DNA of 64,000 bases from Pseudomonas sp. KBW05 (GCF_003852405.1 NZ_QAJM01000007.1:372001-436000); one strand, 5' to 3'; positions 8,829-18,007 are shown, numbered from the stretch's first letter. Notes: generated by a model from the letters alone, not told the origin. Numbers and translations: made by a program.

Positions 8829-10211
8829 TCATGGCGAACCTGAGGCGGATTCATGTTGGCCAAAAAAACGCGAGAGAATCAGACGATCCAAGGCCCACAC
8901 GACGATCAACGACGCGCCCACCAACGGGAAAACGATCGCCAGGCCGAGCATGATCACCATCGCGGTTTTCCACTTCGGCAGGTCATGGCGCAGCGGCGGT
9001 ACCCCGAGCTTGCCCTGGGGTTTGCGCTTCCACCAGATCACCACGCCGCTGACGGCGCTGAGCAGGATCATCAGGCAGATCAGCAACACGATCAGTTGGT
9101 TGACCCAGCCGAACATCTTGCCTTCGTGCAGCATCACACCGGTCTCGGTGGCGCGGGCGACGGTGTTGTAGTGCTGCCAGCGCACATCGGCGAGGACCTT
9201 GCCGGTGTACTGGTCCACGTGCAGGGTGGCGTCGTTGCGCGGGTCGTCGGCGAACACCGCGACGGTGAACACGCCTTCGGCGGTGGTGGGGAAAGTGATG
9301 CTGTAGCCGGGCTCGACCTTGCGTGCGTTGGCCAAATCCACCACCTGTTGCAGACGCAGGGTCGGCGCGGCGGGAGCGGAATGCAGGGCGCCGTGGTTCA
9401 TGTGCTCAGCGTGGTCGCCAGACATCGGCATGGGGGTGTTTTCCATGGCCCAGGGCACGGTCTGTTGGCTCGCGGTGTTGAGCACGCGGGCCTGCTGGTC
9501 GGACTGCGGCACATCGCTCCACATCGCCGCCGGGAATTTATTCCACAGGTCGGCGTATTGCTTGCCCCAGAAGCCGGTCCAGGTCATGCCGCTGAGCAGC
9601 ATCACCAGCAGCAACGCGGCGCCCCAGAAACCGGTGACGGCGTGCAGGTCGCGCCAGAACACGCGGCCGCGACTGCTGAAACGTGGCCACAACACACCGC
9701 CCGGCGACTTGCCGCGCGGCCACCACAGGTACACGCCGGACACCACCAGCATCACGCCCCAACCGGCGGCGAGTTCCACCAGGCGGTCGCCGACGGTGCC
9801 GATCATCAGCTCACCGTGCAGGGCGCGGGCGATGGCTTGCAGGTTGTACTTGGCGTCCTGTTCACCGAGGACCGTGCCGCGATAAGGGTCAATGAATACC
9901 GTGACTTCGCGGCCCTTGTCGTGCAGCACGAACTGCGCGCTGCTGGTGGTGGTCGCGGGCGGCAGGTATTTGCTGATGGCGGCCTGGGGGTAGGCGACCC
10001 TGGCGCGTTGCAGTTGCTCGTCGGCGGTGAGCGCGTGTTCGGCGGCCGGGACGGTGAGCAGGTGGCCGTACATCAGCGGGTCGAGCTGGGGTTTGAACAG
10101 GTAGATGATGCCGGTCAGGGCCAGCAGCACCATGAAGGGGGCGACGAAGAGGCCGGCGTAGAAATGCCAGCGCCAGGCCAGGTTGTAGAAGGAAACTTTT
10201 GGGGTGCTCAT
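8829..10211 (-). CDS. PepSY-associated TM-helix membrane protein, copper-linked
   Basis: A 460-residue inner-membrane protein of the PepSY_TM/PiuB family. An N-terminal membrane segment (FYAGLFVAPFMVLLALTGIIYLF, residues 15-40) and further helices near 145, 190, 370 and 415 are seen. Paired His residues lie at helix ends (WRWHFYAG, ALHGELM, DLHAVTGFWG, VMLHEGKMFGW), as in the haem-binding or ferric-reductase-like members. A periplasmic loop near residues 255-275 is rich in Met and His (MPMSGDHAEHMNHG), like Cu(I) ligand loops. The start at ATG 10211 has a good GGAG site. It follows oprC on the same strand with only a REP pair between. A role in reducing or handling copper after uptake is inferred. 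Confidence 0.85.
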   Translation of the reverse strand: MSTPKVSFYNLAWRWHFYAGLFVAPFMVLLALTGIIYLFKPQLDPLMYGHLLTVPAAEHALTADEQLQRARVAYPQAAISKYLPPATTTSSAQFVLHDKGREVTVFIDPYRGTVLGEQDAKYNLQAIARALHGELMIGTVGDRLVELAAGWGVMLVVSGVYLWWPRGKSPGGVLWPRFSSRGRVFWRDLHAVTGFWGAALLLVMLLSGMTWTGFWGKQYADLWNKFPAAMWSDVPQSDQQARVLNTASQQTVPWAMENTPMPMSGDHAEHMNHGALHSAPAAPTLRLQQVVDLANARKVEPGYSITFPTTAEGVFTVAVFADDPRNDATLHVDQYTGKVLADVRWQHYNTVARATETGVMLHEGKMFGWVNQLIVLLICLMILLSAVSGVVIWWKRKPQGKLGVPPLRHDLPKWKTAMVIMLGLAIVFPLVGASLIVVWALDRLILSRFFGQHESASGSP

Positions 10212-10255
10212 CAGGGGCTCCGCAAGGCTTTAGAAATTTTTGTCTGTTATGCCGC

Positions 10256-10323
10256 CTTCGCGAGCAAGCCCGCTCCCACAGTTGAAATGCATTCCAACTG
10301 TGGGAGCGGGCTTGCTCGCGAAG
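10256..10323. repeat. Outward-facing REP pair
   Basis: Two REP sequences in the opposite order to the usual REPIN (the TTCGCGAGC arm first, the GCTCGCGAA arm last), separated by a short spacer, about 18 nt, that is itself nearly palindromic. It fills the gap between oprC and the PepSY gene. Confidence 0.88.
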
Positions 10324-10326
10324 CTT

Positions 10327-12387
10327 TTAGAAGCTCATATCAACTTTGGTCCACAGGGTGCGACCAGGCTCCTTGATGGCCTGCGGATCATTGGCCGGGT
10401 AGCCGAACCCGGCGTTGCCGGCCAGGTTCAAGTGCTCGGCGTAGGCTTTGCCGAACAGGTTGTCCACACCGGTGCTGACCTTGAAGTTTTTATTGATGCG
10501 GTACGCCGCGTTCAGCGAGAACACGCCAAAGCCGCCGCTCTTGGCGTAGTCCTTGCCGACCACGTTGCCCTTGTTCTGATCGATGCGGTTCTGTGCCGCG
10601 ACCACCCGCCACAAGGCGCCGGCGCTCCAGTCGTCTTCGCTGTAGGTGAGGCCCAGGCGGGCGTCCAGCGGCGGCATTTGTGGCAGGGCCTTGCCGTCGC
10701 TGCTGTTCTTGCCCCAGGCGTAGGCGAGGGTGGCGTCGGTTTTCCAGTGACGCGTCAGTTTGTACGCCGCGCCCAGTTCGCCACCCATGATGCGCGCGTC
10801 GACGTTGCGCGCCTGGGAGGTGGTGCCCATCATCCCGGGCTTGTAGTCGAACAGGATGAAGTCCTGCACGCGGCCGATGTAGCCCGAGGCCCAGGCTTCG
10901 AGGTCGGCGCTTTTGTATTGCGCGCCGAAGTCGAGTTGGGTGGTCTTTTCCGGTTTTACGCCGTCGAACGCGTTCACTGAACCGGCTGCGCCGGTGTTCG
11001 GCGAAAACAGCTCCCAGTAATCCGGGAAGCGTTCCGAATGGCCCAGGCCGGCGTAGAGGGTGGTGGGGCTGTCGGCCAGGTCGTGCTCATAACGCACGAA
11101 GCCGGACGGCAAGGTGTCGGCGCGGGTGTTGTCGGCCGTCGGGTTGGGGCGCGTCATCATGCCGGAGCCGGTGCGCTGGCGGAAATCCTTGGCCGAGGCG
11201 CGGTCCAGGCGCGCGCCGGTGATCAGGCGCTCGCGGTCGGCGGCGTACCAGGTGAGTTCACCGAACACCCCGTAGTTGTGGAAGTTGGCGTCCTTGACCC
11301 GGGGCAGCTCCTTGTAGGTGTCGATGCCCATGCTGCTGCGCTGGCGGTGTTCGTTGGTCTGCGCATCCAGGCCGCTGATCAGTTGCACATCGGCCCAACG
11401 CCAGGTGGCCTTGATGCGTGCGCCGAGGGTGCGACGGTCGACATTGGACGCCATCGGCCCGGCCATCATCCCGGTGCCCGAGGGCGTGCGCAGGCTGTAG
11501 TTGTCCATCACGTGGTCGGCGTAGTTGTAGTAGACCTGGGCCTCGACCTTGTCCAGCACCTCGCCGATGTTGGATTTCTCGAAACGCAGCCCGAGGCTTT
11601 CGCGCAGGAACTGCGAGCCGTCCATGCCGCGTCCGGCGTAGCGCGCTTCGCCATCGCCACGGCCGGCGGTGAGTTCCAGCAGGGTGTCGGCGTCGGGGGT
11701 AAAGCCGACGGCCACGTCACCGTTCCACTTGTCGTAGCGCGAGGCCACGGTGTCGTTGTTGCCGTCCTTGTAGTCATCGGCGTGGGCCTGGTTGCCGATC
11801 ACCCGGACATAGCCCAGTGGGCCACCGGCGGCGGCGTCGATGACCTTGTCGAAGCGCCCGTTGGAGCCGGCCAGCACGCTGGCGTTGAGGCGTGTGCCCA
11901 ACTCGCCGAACTGCTCCGGCTCGCGTTCGAACAGGATCGTGCCAGCCGAGGCGCCCGGGCCCCAGAGCACGGTCTGCGGGCCTTTGATCACGGTGAGCTT
12001 GTCGTAGGTTTCCGGGGAAATGTACGAGGTGGGCGCGTCCATCCGGCCGGGGCAGGCGCCGAGCATCATGCTGCCATTGGTGAGGATATTCAGGCGCGAG
12101 CCGAACATGCCGCGTAGCACCGGGTCGCCGTTGGTGCCACCGTTGCGCACCAGGGCAAAGCCGGGGATGGTCTTGAGGTAGTCGCCGCCATCGCTGGCGG
12201 GCACCGGCTGGCGCGGGTCCTTGGGGTTGGTGATCACGGTCAGCGGTGAGCTGGGGGCAATCGCGGTGATGACGGTGGGGCTCAGTTCGTTTTCATCGGC
12301 GTGAGCCAGTGGCACCAAGAGTGCGCCGCACAGAACGGCGAACACGGGGGTACATCCCAAACGGGAGTCAGCAGTAAACCTGGACAT
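10327..12387 (-). CDS. oprC: TonB-dependent copper receptor OprC
   Basis: A 686-residue outer-membrane receptor (signal peptide ending LLVPLAHA; start ATG 12387 preferred over ATG 12399). The plug carries features of copper receptors of the OprC family: GDYLKTIPGFALVRNGG, NGDPVLRGMFGSRLNIL and the Met/Cys segment NGSMMLGACPGRMD. In OprC of P. aeruginosa this Cys-Met region holds the Cu site. More Met-rich loops follow (GTGMMAGPM, GSGMMTRP, GMMGTT). The C terminus ends in Phe (TKVDMSF). It imports copper across the outer membrane with TonB energy. It is the fourth gene of a leftward operon behind DUF2946, PCuAC and DUF2946 genes. Confidence 0.93.
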   Translation of the reverse strand: MSRFTADSRLGCTPVFAVLCGALLVPLAHADENELSPTVITAIAPSSPLTVITNPKDPRQPVPASDGGDYLKTIPGFALVRNGGTNGDPVLRGMFGSRLNILTNGSMMLGACPGRMDAPTSYISPETYDKLTVIKGPQTVLWGPGASAGTILFEREPEQFGELGTRLNASVLAGSNGRFDKVIDAAAGGPLGYVRVIGNQAHADDYKDGNNDTVASRYDKWNGDVAVGFTPDADTLLELTAGRGDGEARYAGRGMDGSQFLRESLGLRFEKSNIGEVLDKVEAQVYYNYADHVMDNYSLRTPSGTGMMAGPMASNVDRRTLGARIKATWRWADVQLISGLDAQTNEHRQRSSMGIDTYKELPRVKDANFHNYGVFGELTWYAADRERLITGARLDRASAKDFRQRTGSGMMTRPNPTADNTRADTLPSGFVRYEHDLADSPTTLYAGLGHSERFPDYWELFSPNTGAAGSVNAFDGVKPEKTTQLDFGAQYKSADLEAWASGYIGRVQDFILFDYKPGMMGTTSQARNVDARIMGGELGAAYKLTRHWKTDATLAYAWGKNSSDGKALPQMPPLDARLGLTYSEDDWSAGALWRVVAAQNRIDQNKGNVVGKDYAKSGGFGVFSLNAAYRINKNFKVSTGVDNLFGKAYAEHLNLAGNAGFGYPANDPQAIKEPGRTLWTKVDMSF

Positions 12388-12480
12388 GACAAATTCCATC
12401 AATCAATCGTAAACAACACGGCCAGCAGCCTGCGGCTGTCTGTCTAAAGTCGGCCGGGGTGAAGTAACGCTGTGAAGTGC

Positions 12481-12882
12481 CTACGAGACGATGGGCGGCG
12501 CACGGCTACGGGCGCCGGGGAAGATGCTCTGCCGGGCATGTCCCAGACGCGTGGCGGGGGTGAGGGCGGTGGCCGGCGATGGGGCGCCGAAGGTGATTGT
12601 GGAAACGCCGCCGGGCAGGGCGGGGCAGCTGTAGAGCAGGTCGCAATAGCCGCATTTGGCCCAGAGGGCGTGGTGTTCGTCAGGGGCTTTTTTGTGATGG
12701 GAGTCGCCGTGGTCCATCGGCATGTCCATGGACATGCTCATCGACATACCGGCGTGATGATCCATCGGCATCGCTTGGGAAATCAGCGGACCGATAAAAA
12801 TCATCAGCATGGCGAACAGGCTGATCCAACTGCCGCGCGTTACGCGGGCGTGTGGCGACAACCTGGCGCGAGGGGCGCCCAT
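12481..12882 (-). CDS. DUF2946 protein, Met/His-rich
   Basis: A 133-residue protein with one membrane or signal helix (LFAMLMIFIGPLIS, residues 23-36). A Met/His run follows at about 38-65 (MPMDHHAGMSMSMSMDMPMD), then the DUF2946 motif CGYCDLLYSCP near 80. The Met/His run and Cys pair are plausible copper ligands. Its start is 11 bp after the PCuAC gene and it is followed by oprC. It probably acts at the inner membrane or in the periplasm in copper handling; no activity has been assigned to the family that I know of. Confidence 0.82.
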   Translation of the reverse strand: MGAPRARLSPHARVTRGSWISLFAMLMIFIGPLISQAMPMDHHAGMSMSMSMDMPMDHGDSHHKKAPDEHHALWAKCGYCDLLYSCPALPGGVSTITFGAPSPATALTPATRLGHARQSIFPGARSRAPPIVS

Positions 12883-12893
12883 CGAGTGTTGGC

Positions 12894-13376
12894 CTAGTGG
12901 GCGTGTTTATGCTCGTGGGCGGCCATCGGCGGCACCTTCTGCACCGACACTTCAACCTCGACCTTGCCGGCTTTTTCGAAGGTGAGGGTCAGCGGGAATT
13001 GCTTGCCGTCGGCCAGCAGGCTGCGGTCTTTGAGGCCCAGCAGCATGACGTGGTAGGCCATCGGCGCGAAAGTCAGCTCGCCCTTGGCGGGCACGGCGAC
13101 GTTGGGCACTTGTTGCATCTTCATCAAATCGCCCTGCATGACGTGTTCATGCAACTCGGCTTTGTCGGCGACCGGCGTCTCGACGCTGAGCAGGCGGTCC
13201 GGCGTTTCGCCGGTGTTATGAATCACAAAGTACGCCGCGACCGTTGGCGCATTCGGCGGCAACTCCTGGGACCAGGGATCGCTGACCAGCAGGTCGCCGG
13301 CCTTGTAGTCATCGGCATTGGCAGCACTGAACACCGGCAGCAACAACGCGGCCAGAAGCAGGGAAGATTTGAGCAT
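12894..13376 (-). CDS. Periplasmic copper chaperone, PCu(A)C family
   Basis: A 160-residue protein with a Sec signal peptide (MLKSSLLLAALLLPVFSAANA). The DUF461/PCuAC fold follows: SDPWSQELPPNAPTVAAYFVI, ELHEHVMQGDLMKMQQV and APMAYHVMLLGL. The H..M...M...HxM set is the family's Cu(I) site. The His-rich tail (AHEHKHAH) adds possible ligands. An upstream in-frame extension exists but lacks the signal peptide, so ATG 13376 was chosen. PCuAC proteins carry Cu(I) to Cu_A or Cu_B centres or scavenge it. Its place before oprC suggests that it receives copper entering through OprC. Confidence 0.92.
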   Translation of the reverse strand: MLKSSLLLAALLLPVFSAANADDYKAGDLLVSDPWSQELPPNAPTVAAYFVIHNTGETPDRLLSVETPVADKAELHEHVMQGDLMKMQQVPNVAVPAKGELTFAPMAYHVMLLGLKDRSLLADGKQFPLTLTFEKAGKVEVEVSVQKVPPMAAHEHKHAH

Positions 13377-13422
13377 GGCAGTTCTCCAGAACGGTTCTAA
13401 ACGCAGTTCACTTGCGAAGACA

Positions 13423-13818
13423 TCAGGCCGTTGGAGAGGCGCGCGGGTTGAGGCTCGGCCATTGCTGGCGTGGCGTCGGGCTTTGCAGCTGGGGCGGCGG
13501 CAAGCTCTGTGAAGTGTTGAATTGCGTGAGGTACAACTGCGGCACATGCCCCGGCAACGCCACCAATGGCGCCGAGCCCGAGCAACACCAGCAATGCTGC
13601 ATGGTGGAATGATCGTCCTGCTGCGGTGCCGGGATGTCCAGCTTGCCCAGGGCGATGGTCTTGAGCGTGGCGCCATTGGAGGAACAGAAACTGCCCCACA
13701 ACAATTGCTGCACCGGGTCCTGGGATTGCTGCATCGCGCTGGCCAGCGGCATGGCAAAGGCGTTGAACAGCACTGCAAAGCAGGCGATCCACACAATTGC
13801 AAAGCGTTGACGGGCCAT
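13423..13818 (-). CDS. DUF2946 protein, first gene of the copper operon
   Basis: A 131-residue protein starting at ATG 13818 (a TTG lies at 13827). It has an N-terminal signal or membrane helix (FAIVWIACFAVLFNAFAMPLA) and the Cys cluster HCWCCSGSAPLVALP of the DUF2946 family. It is a distant paralogue of the protein at 12481-12882 and brackets PCuAC with it. It sits first in the leftward operon, with an inverted repeat 24-50 bp upstream. The role is unknown beyond the copper context. Confidence 0.78.
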   Translation of the reverse strand: MARQRFAIVWIACFAVLFNAFAMPLASAMQQSQDPVQQLLWGSFCSSNGATLKTIALGKLDIPAPQQDDHSTMQHCWCCSGSAPLVALPGHVPQLYLTQFNTSQSLPPPQLQSPTPRQQWPSLNPRASPTA

Positions 13819-13841
13819 GGCGGACAATCCGTAGGGTTAAA

Positions 13842-13868
13842 CGATCAGGTGGGTATTTAGCCTGATCG
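13842..13868 (-). promoter_or_regulatory. Inverted repeat, possible operator of the copper operon
   Basis: CGATCAGG and CCTGATCG are perfect 8-bp arms around an 11-nt spacer, just upstream of the first DUF2946 gene. A weak promoter reads over it on the minus strand (TTTACT, 17 nt, CTAAAT). It fits a dimeric regulator site; the regulator is not identifiable. Confidence 0.45.
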
Positions 13869-13976
13869 TAGGGGATAAGTAAAAAGGGGGGGTGTGGTTT
13901 GGTGTCGCACTGACAGTGGTTGAGGATAGACGGGAACTGATTAGGTTGCCGGTATCAAGGGTAACGCGGTGCTAAA

Positions 13977-14066
13977 TGTGGGAGCGGGCTTGCTCGCGAA
14001 AGCGGAGTGTCAGCCAATACATGGGGGGACTGACACACAGCCTTCGCGAGCAAGCCCGCTCCCACA
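13977..14066. repeat. REPIN
   Basis: A standard inverted REP pair (GTGGGAGCGGGCTTGCTCGC and complement) with a GTGTCAG...CTGACAC-type inner palindrome. It separates the copper operon promoter region from the 3' end of cobK. Confidence 0.93.
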
Positions 14067-14081
14067 GGGGATTTGTGGTGT

Positions 14082-14801
14082 TTAGAGAGTGGTGATTGCC
14101 TGTAGTAGTGCAGGTACTGTGGTGAATTCTCGATCTACCTGAGCCAGAACGGGCCGCTTCAACACCAACACCGGCACCCCCAACTCCCGCGCCACTTCCA
14201 GCTTCGGCTCCGTCGCCGTGCTACCGCTGTTCTTGCTGATCAGCACATCAATCCCACGCCGTTCGAACAGCACCCGCTCATCCTCGATCAGAAACGGCCC
14301 GCGTGCGCCGATCACTTCACAGCGTTCATTGCCCGGATACACATCCAGTGCACGCAGTGTCCAGAACTGCTCTGGCGGGATCTCATGAAGGTGCTGCAAC
14401 GGCTCACGCCCCAAGGTGAACAGCGGTCGTTTGAACGGCTCCAAAGCGTCAATCAACGAAGCCCAATCACTGACCTCCCGCCAATCATCCCCCGCCTGCG
14501 GCTGCCACGCCGGGCGGCGCAAGGCCCAGCAGGGCACGCCGCTCAACTGCGCTGCCTCGGCAGCATTGCGGCTGATCTGCGCTGCATACGGATGGGTCGC
14601 GTCGAGAATCAGCCTAATGCCCTCATCCCGGACAAACTTCGCCAAGCCCTCAGCACCACCATAACCCCCGACCCGCACTTGGCAGGTCAGGTCGGTCGGC
14701 ACGCGCCCGACGCCAGCCAGGCTGTAGATATGTTCCGGGCCCAATGTGCGGGCGATGGCCAACGCTTCCGTCACGCCGCCCAGCAGCAGGATACGTTTCA
14801 T
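14082..14801 (-). CDS. cobK: Precorrin-6A reductase CobK
   Basis: A 239-residue enzyme that reduces the macrocycle of (cobalt-)precorrin-6A with NADPH in cobalamin synthesis. Family segments seen are [19 protein letters not shown] at the N terminus, [18 protein letters not shown] near residues 75-95, [10 protein letters not shown] near 135 and [29 protein letters not shown] at the C terminus. The start codon (14801) overlaps the cobL stop in an ATGA, so a longer frame reaching 14849 was rejected. It is the second gene of the leftward cobLK pair. Confidence 0.93.
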   Translation of the reverse strand: MKRILLLGGVTEALAIARTLGPEHIYSLAGVGRVPTDLTCQVRVGGYGGAEGLAKFVRDEGIRLILDATHPYAAQISRNAAEAAQLSGVPCWALRRPAWQPQAGDDWREVSDWASLIDALEPFKRPLFTLGREPLQHLHEIPPEQFWTLRALDVYPGNERCEVIGARGPFLIEDERVLFERRGIDVLISKNSGSTATEPKLEVARELGVPVLVLKRPVLAQVDREFTTVPALLQAITTL

Positions 14802-16003
14802 AGCGGCTTGACCACTTCCAGCAACGTAATCGGCAACGCCTGCCGCCACGTATCAAATTCCCCCAGCGGCTGCGCCTGGGCCACGTGGATGCGCGTCAGT
14901 TCGCCGCCATGCCGGACGCGCCAGTCCATCAAGGTCATTTCACTTTGCAGGGTCACGGCGTTGGCGACCAACCGCCCGCCCGGCCGCAGGTGTTGCCAGC
15001 AGGTGTCGAGCACGCCTTCGCGGGTGACGCCGCCGCCGATGAAGATGGCATCCGGGGCTTCCAGGCCGTGCAGTGCGTCCGGCGCCTTGCCGCGAACCAA
15101 TTGCAGCCCGGGCACGCCAAGGGCGTCGCGATTGTGTTCGATCAGGCCTTGGCGGCCCTCATTCGCTTCAATCGCCAGCGCGCGGCAGCTCGGGTGCGCA
15201 CGCATCCACTCGATACCGATGGAACCGCTGCCCGCGCCCACATCCCACAGCAATTCGCCGGGCATCGGCGCGAGGCGGGCCAGGGTCATGGCGCGCACAT
15301 CGCGTTTGGTCAGTTGGCCGTCGTGTTTGAACGCCGAATCGGGCAAGCCGGCCAGACGTGACAGGCGCTGAGCCTGCGGGTCGGCCACGCAGTCGATGGC
15401 AACCAGGTTCAAATCGGCGACTGAGGCGTGTTGCCAATCCACCGCCAGCCCATCGATGCGCCGCTCATCCACGCCGCCCAAGTGTTCAAACACAGAAACG
15501 CGGCTCGGCCCAAACCCGGACGCGGTCAACAAATCGGCAATCAACGCCGGACTGCCCCCGTCATTGCTCAACACCAACAACCGCACGCCACTGGCCAGAT
15601 GGGCATTCAGCGCCGCCAAAGGCCGCGCCACCACCGACAGTGTCACCACGTCCTGCAACGGCCAGCCCAACCGCGCCGCCGCCAACGACACCGACGATGG
15701 CGCCGGCAAGATCAGTAGCTCATCCGCCGCCACCTGCCGCGCCAGGCTCGCGCCCACGCCGTAGAACATCGGGTCACCGCTGGCCAGCACGCACACAGGC
15801 TCGCCGCGCCGCGCCAGCAGCGGTTCCAGGGAAAACGGGCTTGGCCACAACTCACGCGCGCCACGAATACACACCGGCAACAGGTCCAACTGGCGCTGAG
15901 CACCTATAATCCGCGTGGCGCGCAACAGGGCATGCCGGGCATTGCGGCCCAGGCCCTTGAAGCCGTCTTCACCGATGCCTACAACCGTCAGCCAGGGCGA
16001 CAT
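14798..16003 (-). CDS. cobL: Precorrin-6Y C5,15-methyltransferase (decarboxylating) CobL
   Basis: A 401-residue fusion. The N-terminal half (1 to about 200) is a CbiE-type tetrapyrrole methyltransferase ([29 protein letters not shown]). The C-terminal half is CbiT with the SAM motif [16 protein letters not shown] and [10 protein letters not shown]. It methylates C5 and C15 and decarboxylates the acetate side chain. It is transcribed away from cobG; the 95-bp gap holds the divergent promoters. It is coupled to cobK by a 4-bp overlap, leaving no room for the cbiD gene that P. aeruginosa has between them. Confidence 0.95.
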   Translation of the reverse strand: MSPWLTVVGIGEDGFKGLGRNARHALLRATRIIGAQRQLDLLPVCIRGARELWPSPFSLEPLLARRGEPVCVLASGDPMFYGVGASLARQVAADELLILPAPSSVSLAAARLGWPLQDVVTLSVVARPLAALNAHLASGVRLLVLSNDGGSPALIADLLTASGFGPSRVSVFEHLGGVDERRIDGLAVDWQHASVADLNLVAIDCVADPQAQRLSRLAGLPDSAFKHDGQLTKRDVRAMTLARLAPMPGELLWDVGAGSGSIGIEWMRAHPSCRALAIEANEGRQGLIEHNRDALGVPGLQLVRGKAPDALHGLEAPDAIFIGGGVTREGVLDTCWQHLRPGGRLVANAVTLQSEMTLMDWRVRHGGELTRIHVAQAQPLGEFDTWRQALPITLLEVVKPL

Positions 16004-16037
16004 AAAGATTCCTTGAGCGACATCCGACGGGCAGGCT

Positions 16038-16067
16038 TTTCATGCCGCCGGACAAAGCAGGCATAAT
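16038..16067 (+). promoter_or_regulatory. Candidate sigma-70 promoter of cobGHIJ
   Basis: The -10 box CATAAT at 16062-16067 matches TATAAT at five of six positions. The -35 is weak (TTTCAT, 16038-16043, 18-nt spacing). Transcription would start near 16075, 24 nt before cobG. No B12-box or cobalamin riboswitch is visible. Confidence 0.45.
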
Positions 16068-16098
16068 ACCGCGCCTTTACCCGTGAACCGGTAGCCCC

Positions 16099-17388
16099 GT
16101 GAAACAGACGCCCGCTGTGAATACCTTGCGCCCCTCGGCTTGTCCGGGGTTGCTGCGTATCGTCCAGGCGTTGGACGGCGGCATTTGCCGGATCAAACTG
16201 GCCGGCGGTTCCATCACCGCAGCGCAAGCCCATGCGGTGGCAGATGCGGCCCAGGCCTATGCGGGCGGGGTGATCGAGGCGACCAACCGCGCCAACTTGC
16301 AGATTCGCGGGATCGGCAACGAAGAGGGCGCGTTGATCGCCCTGCTGCTGGCTGCCGACCTCGGCCCCAGCAACGCTGCGGGCGATGATGTGCGCAACTT
16401 GATGCTCAGCCCCAGCGCCGGGATCGACCCGCAGATGCTCTTCGACACGCGCCCGCTGGCCGAACAGATCCTCACTACCCTGCAAGGCCACCCGCGTTTC
16501 CATGAGCTGTCGGCCAAGTTCGCCGTGCAACTGGATGGCGGCGAAGATCTGGCGATGCTCGAACATCACCACGACCTGTGGTTGTCGGCGTTTGTACGCA
16601 ATGGCCAGACGCTGCTCGCATTTGGCCTGGCCGGTTGCCCGGGGCTGGATGCGCCGGTGGCCGCCGTGCCGCTGGAGCAAGGCCATGCATTGGTGGTGGC
16701 CGTGCTGGAGGCGTTTCTCGACCTCGCCACGCCAGAGCAAACCCGTATGCGTCATTTGGCTGTGGATAAGTTGCTGAGCCGCCTCAGCGTGCCGGTGCTA
16801 ACGGCCGACGGCTTCAAACGCCCGGCCAGTGGTGCTTTGCTGCACCTCGGCAGTTATCCACAGGTGCAAAAGAATCAGTTCTATGTTGCCGCTCTCGCGC
16901 CCTTGGGTCGCCTGGACGCGACGATGCTCAAGGGCGCCGCGCAACTGGCCAGCGACTACGGCGACGGCACGTTGCGCTTCACTCCTTGGCAAGGCGTGCT
17001 GCTGCCCTACGTCGAAAAGCCCCACGCCGTGACCGAACGCCTGATGCAGCTGGGCTTTCTGTGTTCAATCGACCAGCCCCTGGCGCGCATGACCGCCTGC
17101 ACCGGTTCCAGCGGCTGCGGCAAGGCCCTGGCCGACACCAAGGCCGACGCGGTGCAACTGGCCGCCCTGCAAGTGGCGCATGACGTGCACCTGTCCGGCT
17201 GCCCGCGTTCCTGCGCCGCCGCGCACACCGCGCCGGTGACCTTGCTGGCCGTGAGCCCCGGCCACTACGACCTCTATTTTCGCGATGCAGCCCAGCCCGG
17301 TTTCGGCCGGCTGCATGCGCATGCCCTTTCTATTGAAGCGACGGGTGCCTTGCTGCGCGCCCGCCCACGGAGCAACACCGATGATTGA
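16099..17388 (+). CDS. cobG: Precorrin-3B synthase CobG
   Basis: A 429-residue iron-sulfur enzyme of the sulfite/nitrite reductase fold. It makes precorrin-3B with oxygen, the ring-contraction preparatory step of the aerobic route. The cluster-binding Cys motifs are ACTGSSGCGKAL and LSGCPRSCAAAH near residues 335-375. The ferredoxin-like half-domains recur at the N terminus (LDGGICRIKLAGG, ATNRANLQIRG) and middle. It is the first gene of the rightward cob operon. Its stop overlaps the cobH start by 8 bp. Confidence 0.93.
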   Translation: MKQTPAVNTLRPSACPGLLRIVQALDGGICRIKLAGGSITAAQAHAVADAAQAYAGGVIEATNRANLQIRGIGNEEGALIALLLAADLGPSNAAGDDVRNLMLSPSAGIDPQMLFDTRPLAEQILTTLQGHPRFHELSAKFAVQLDGGEDLAMLEHHHDLWLSAFVRNGQTLLAFGLAGCPGLDAPVAAVPLEQGHALVVAVLEAFLDLATPEQTRMRHLAVDKLLSRLSVPVLTADGFKRPASGALLHLGSYPQVQKNQFYVAALAPLGRLDATMLKGAAQLASDYGDGTLRFTPWQGVLLPYVEKPHAVTERLMQLGFLCSIDQPLARMTACTGSSGCGKALADTKADAVQLAALQVAHDVHLSGCPRSCAAAHTAPVTLLAVSPGHYDLYFRDAAQPGFGRLHAHALSIEATGALLRARPRSNTDD

Positions 17389-18007
17389 TTACATCCGCGA
17401 CGGTCAGGAGATCTATCGCAACTCCTTCGCCATTATTCGCGCGGAAGCCAAGTTGGAGCGCATCCCGGCCGACCTGGAAAAACTCGCGGTGCGGGTGATT
17501 CATGCCTGCGGCATGGTCGACGCCATCGACGGCCTGCAATTTTCCGAAGGTGCAGGCAAGGCCGGGCGCGATGCGCTGGCCGCTGGCGCGCCGATCTTGT
17601 GCGATGCGCGGATGGTCTCCGAAGGCGTGACCCGCGCGCGCCTGCCGGCCAATAACGAGGTGATCTGCACCCTGCGCGACGACAGCGTGCCGGAGCTGGC
17701 GCGGGAGTTGGGCAACACGCGTTCCGCTGCGGCTCTGGAGCTGTGGCGTCCGCACCTGGAAGGCAGTGTGGTGGTGATCGGCAACGCGCCGACTGCGTTG
17801 TTCTACCTGCTGGAAATGATTGATGCGGGCGCACCGAAACCGGCGTTGATCCTCGGTTTTCCGGTGGGCTTTGTTGGCGCCGCCGAATCCAAGGCGATGC
17901 TCGCCGCCGACAGCCGTGGCGTGCCGTTCGTGATCATGCAGGGCCGCCTGGGCGGCAGTGCGATGGCCGCCGCAGCGGTGAATGCCCTGGCCACGGAGGT
18001 CGAATAA
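17381..18007 (+). CDS. cobH: Precorrin-8X methylmutase CobH
   Basis: A 208-residue enzyme that moves the C11 methyl to C12 to give hydrogenobyrinate. ATG 17381 ([17 protein letters not shown]) was chosen; the frame extends upstream only inside cobG. The family segment [11 protein letters not shown] (catalytic His) lies near residue 45, [18 protein letters not shown] near 80, and [13 protein letters not shown] near 160. It overlaps cobG by 8 bp and cobI by 1 bp (TAATG). Confidence 0.95.
   Translation: MIDYIRDGQEIYRNSFAIIRAEAKLERIPADLEKLAVRVIHACGMVDAIDGLQFSEGAGKAGRDALAAGAPILCDARMVSEGVTRARLPANNEVICTLRDDSVPELARELGNTRSAAALELWRPHLEGSVVVIGNAPTALFYLLEMIDAGAPKPALILGFPVGFVGAAESKAMLAADSRGVPFVIMQGRLGGSAMAAAAVNALATEVE

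Noticed and set aside
8853-10376. 507-codon plus-strand frame opposite the PepSY gene
   Set aside because: His/Gln-rich shadow frame that runs into REP sequence at its end.
16004-16098. Cobalamin riboswitch before cobG or cobL
   Set aside because: The gap is only 95 bp and no B12-box sequence is visible on either strand.
17285-17380. Earlier start for cobH and similar long starts for purH, prmA, PCuAC and MATE genes
   Set aside because: The extensions lie inside upstream genes, terminators or REPs and would remove signal peptides or exceed the family length.
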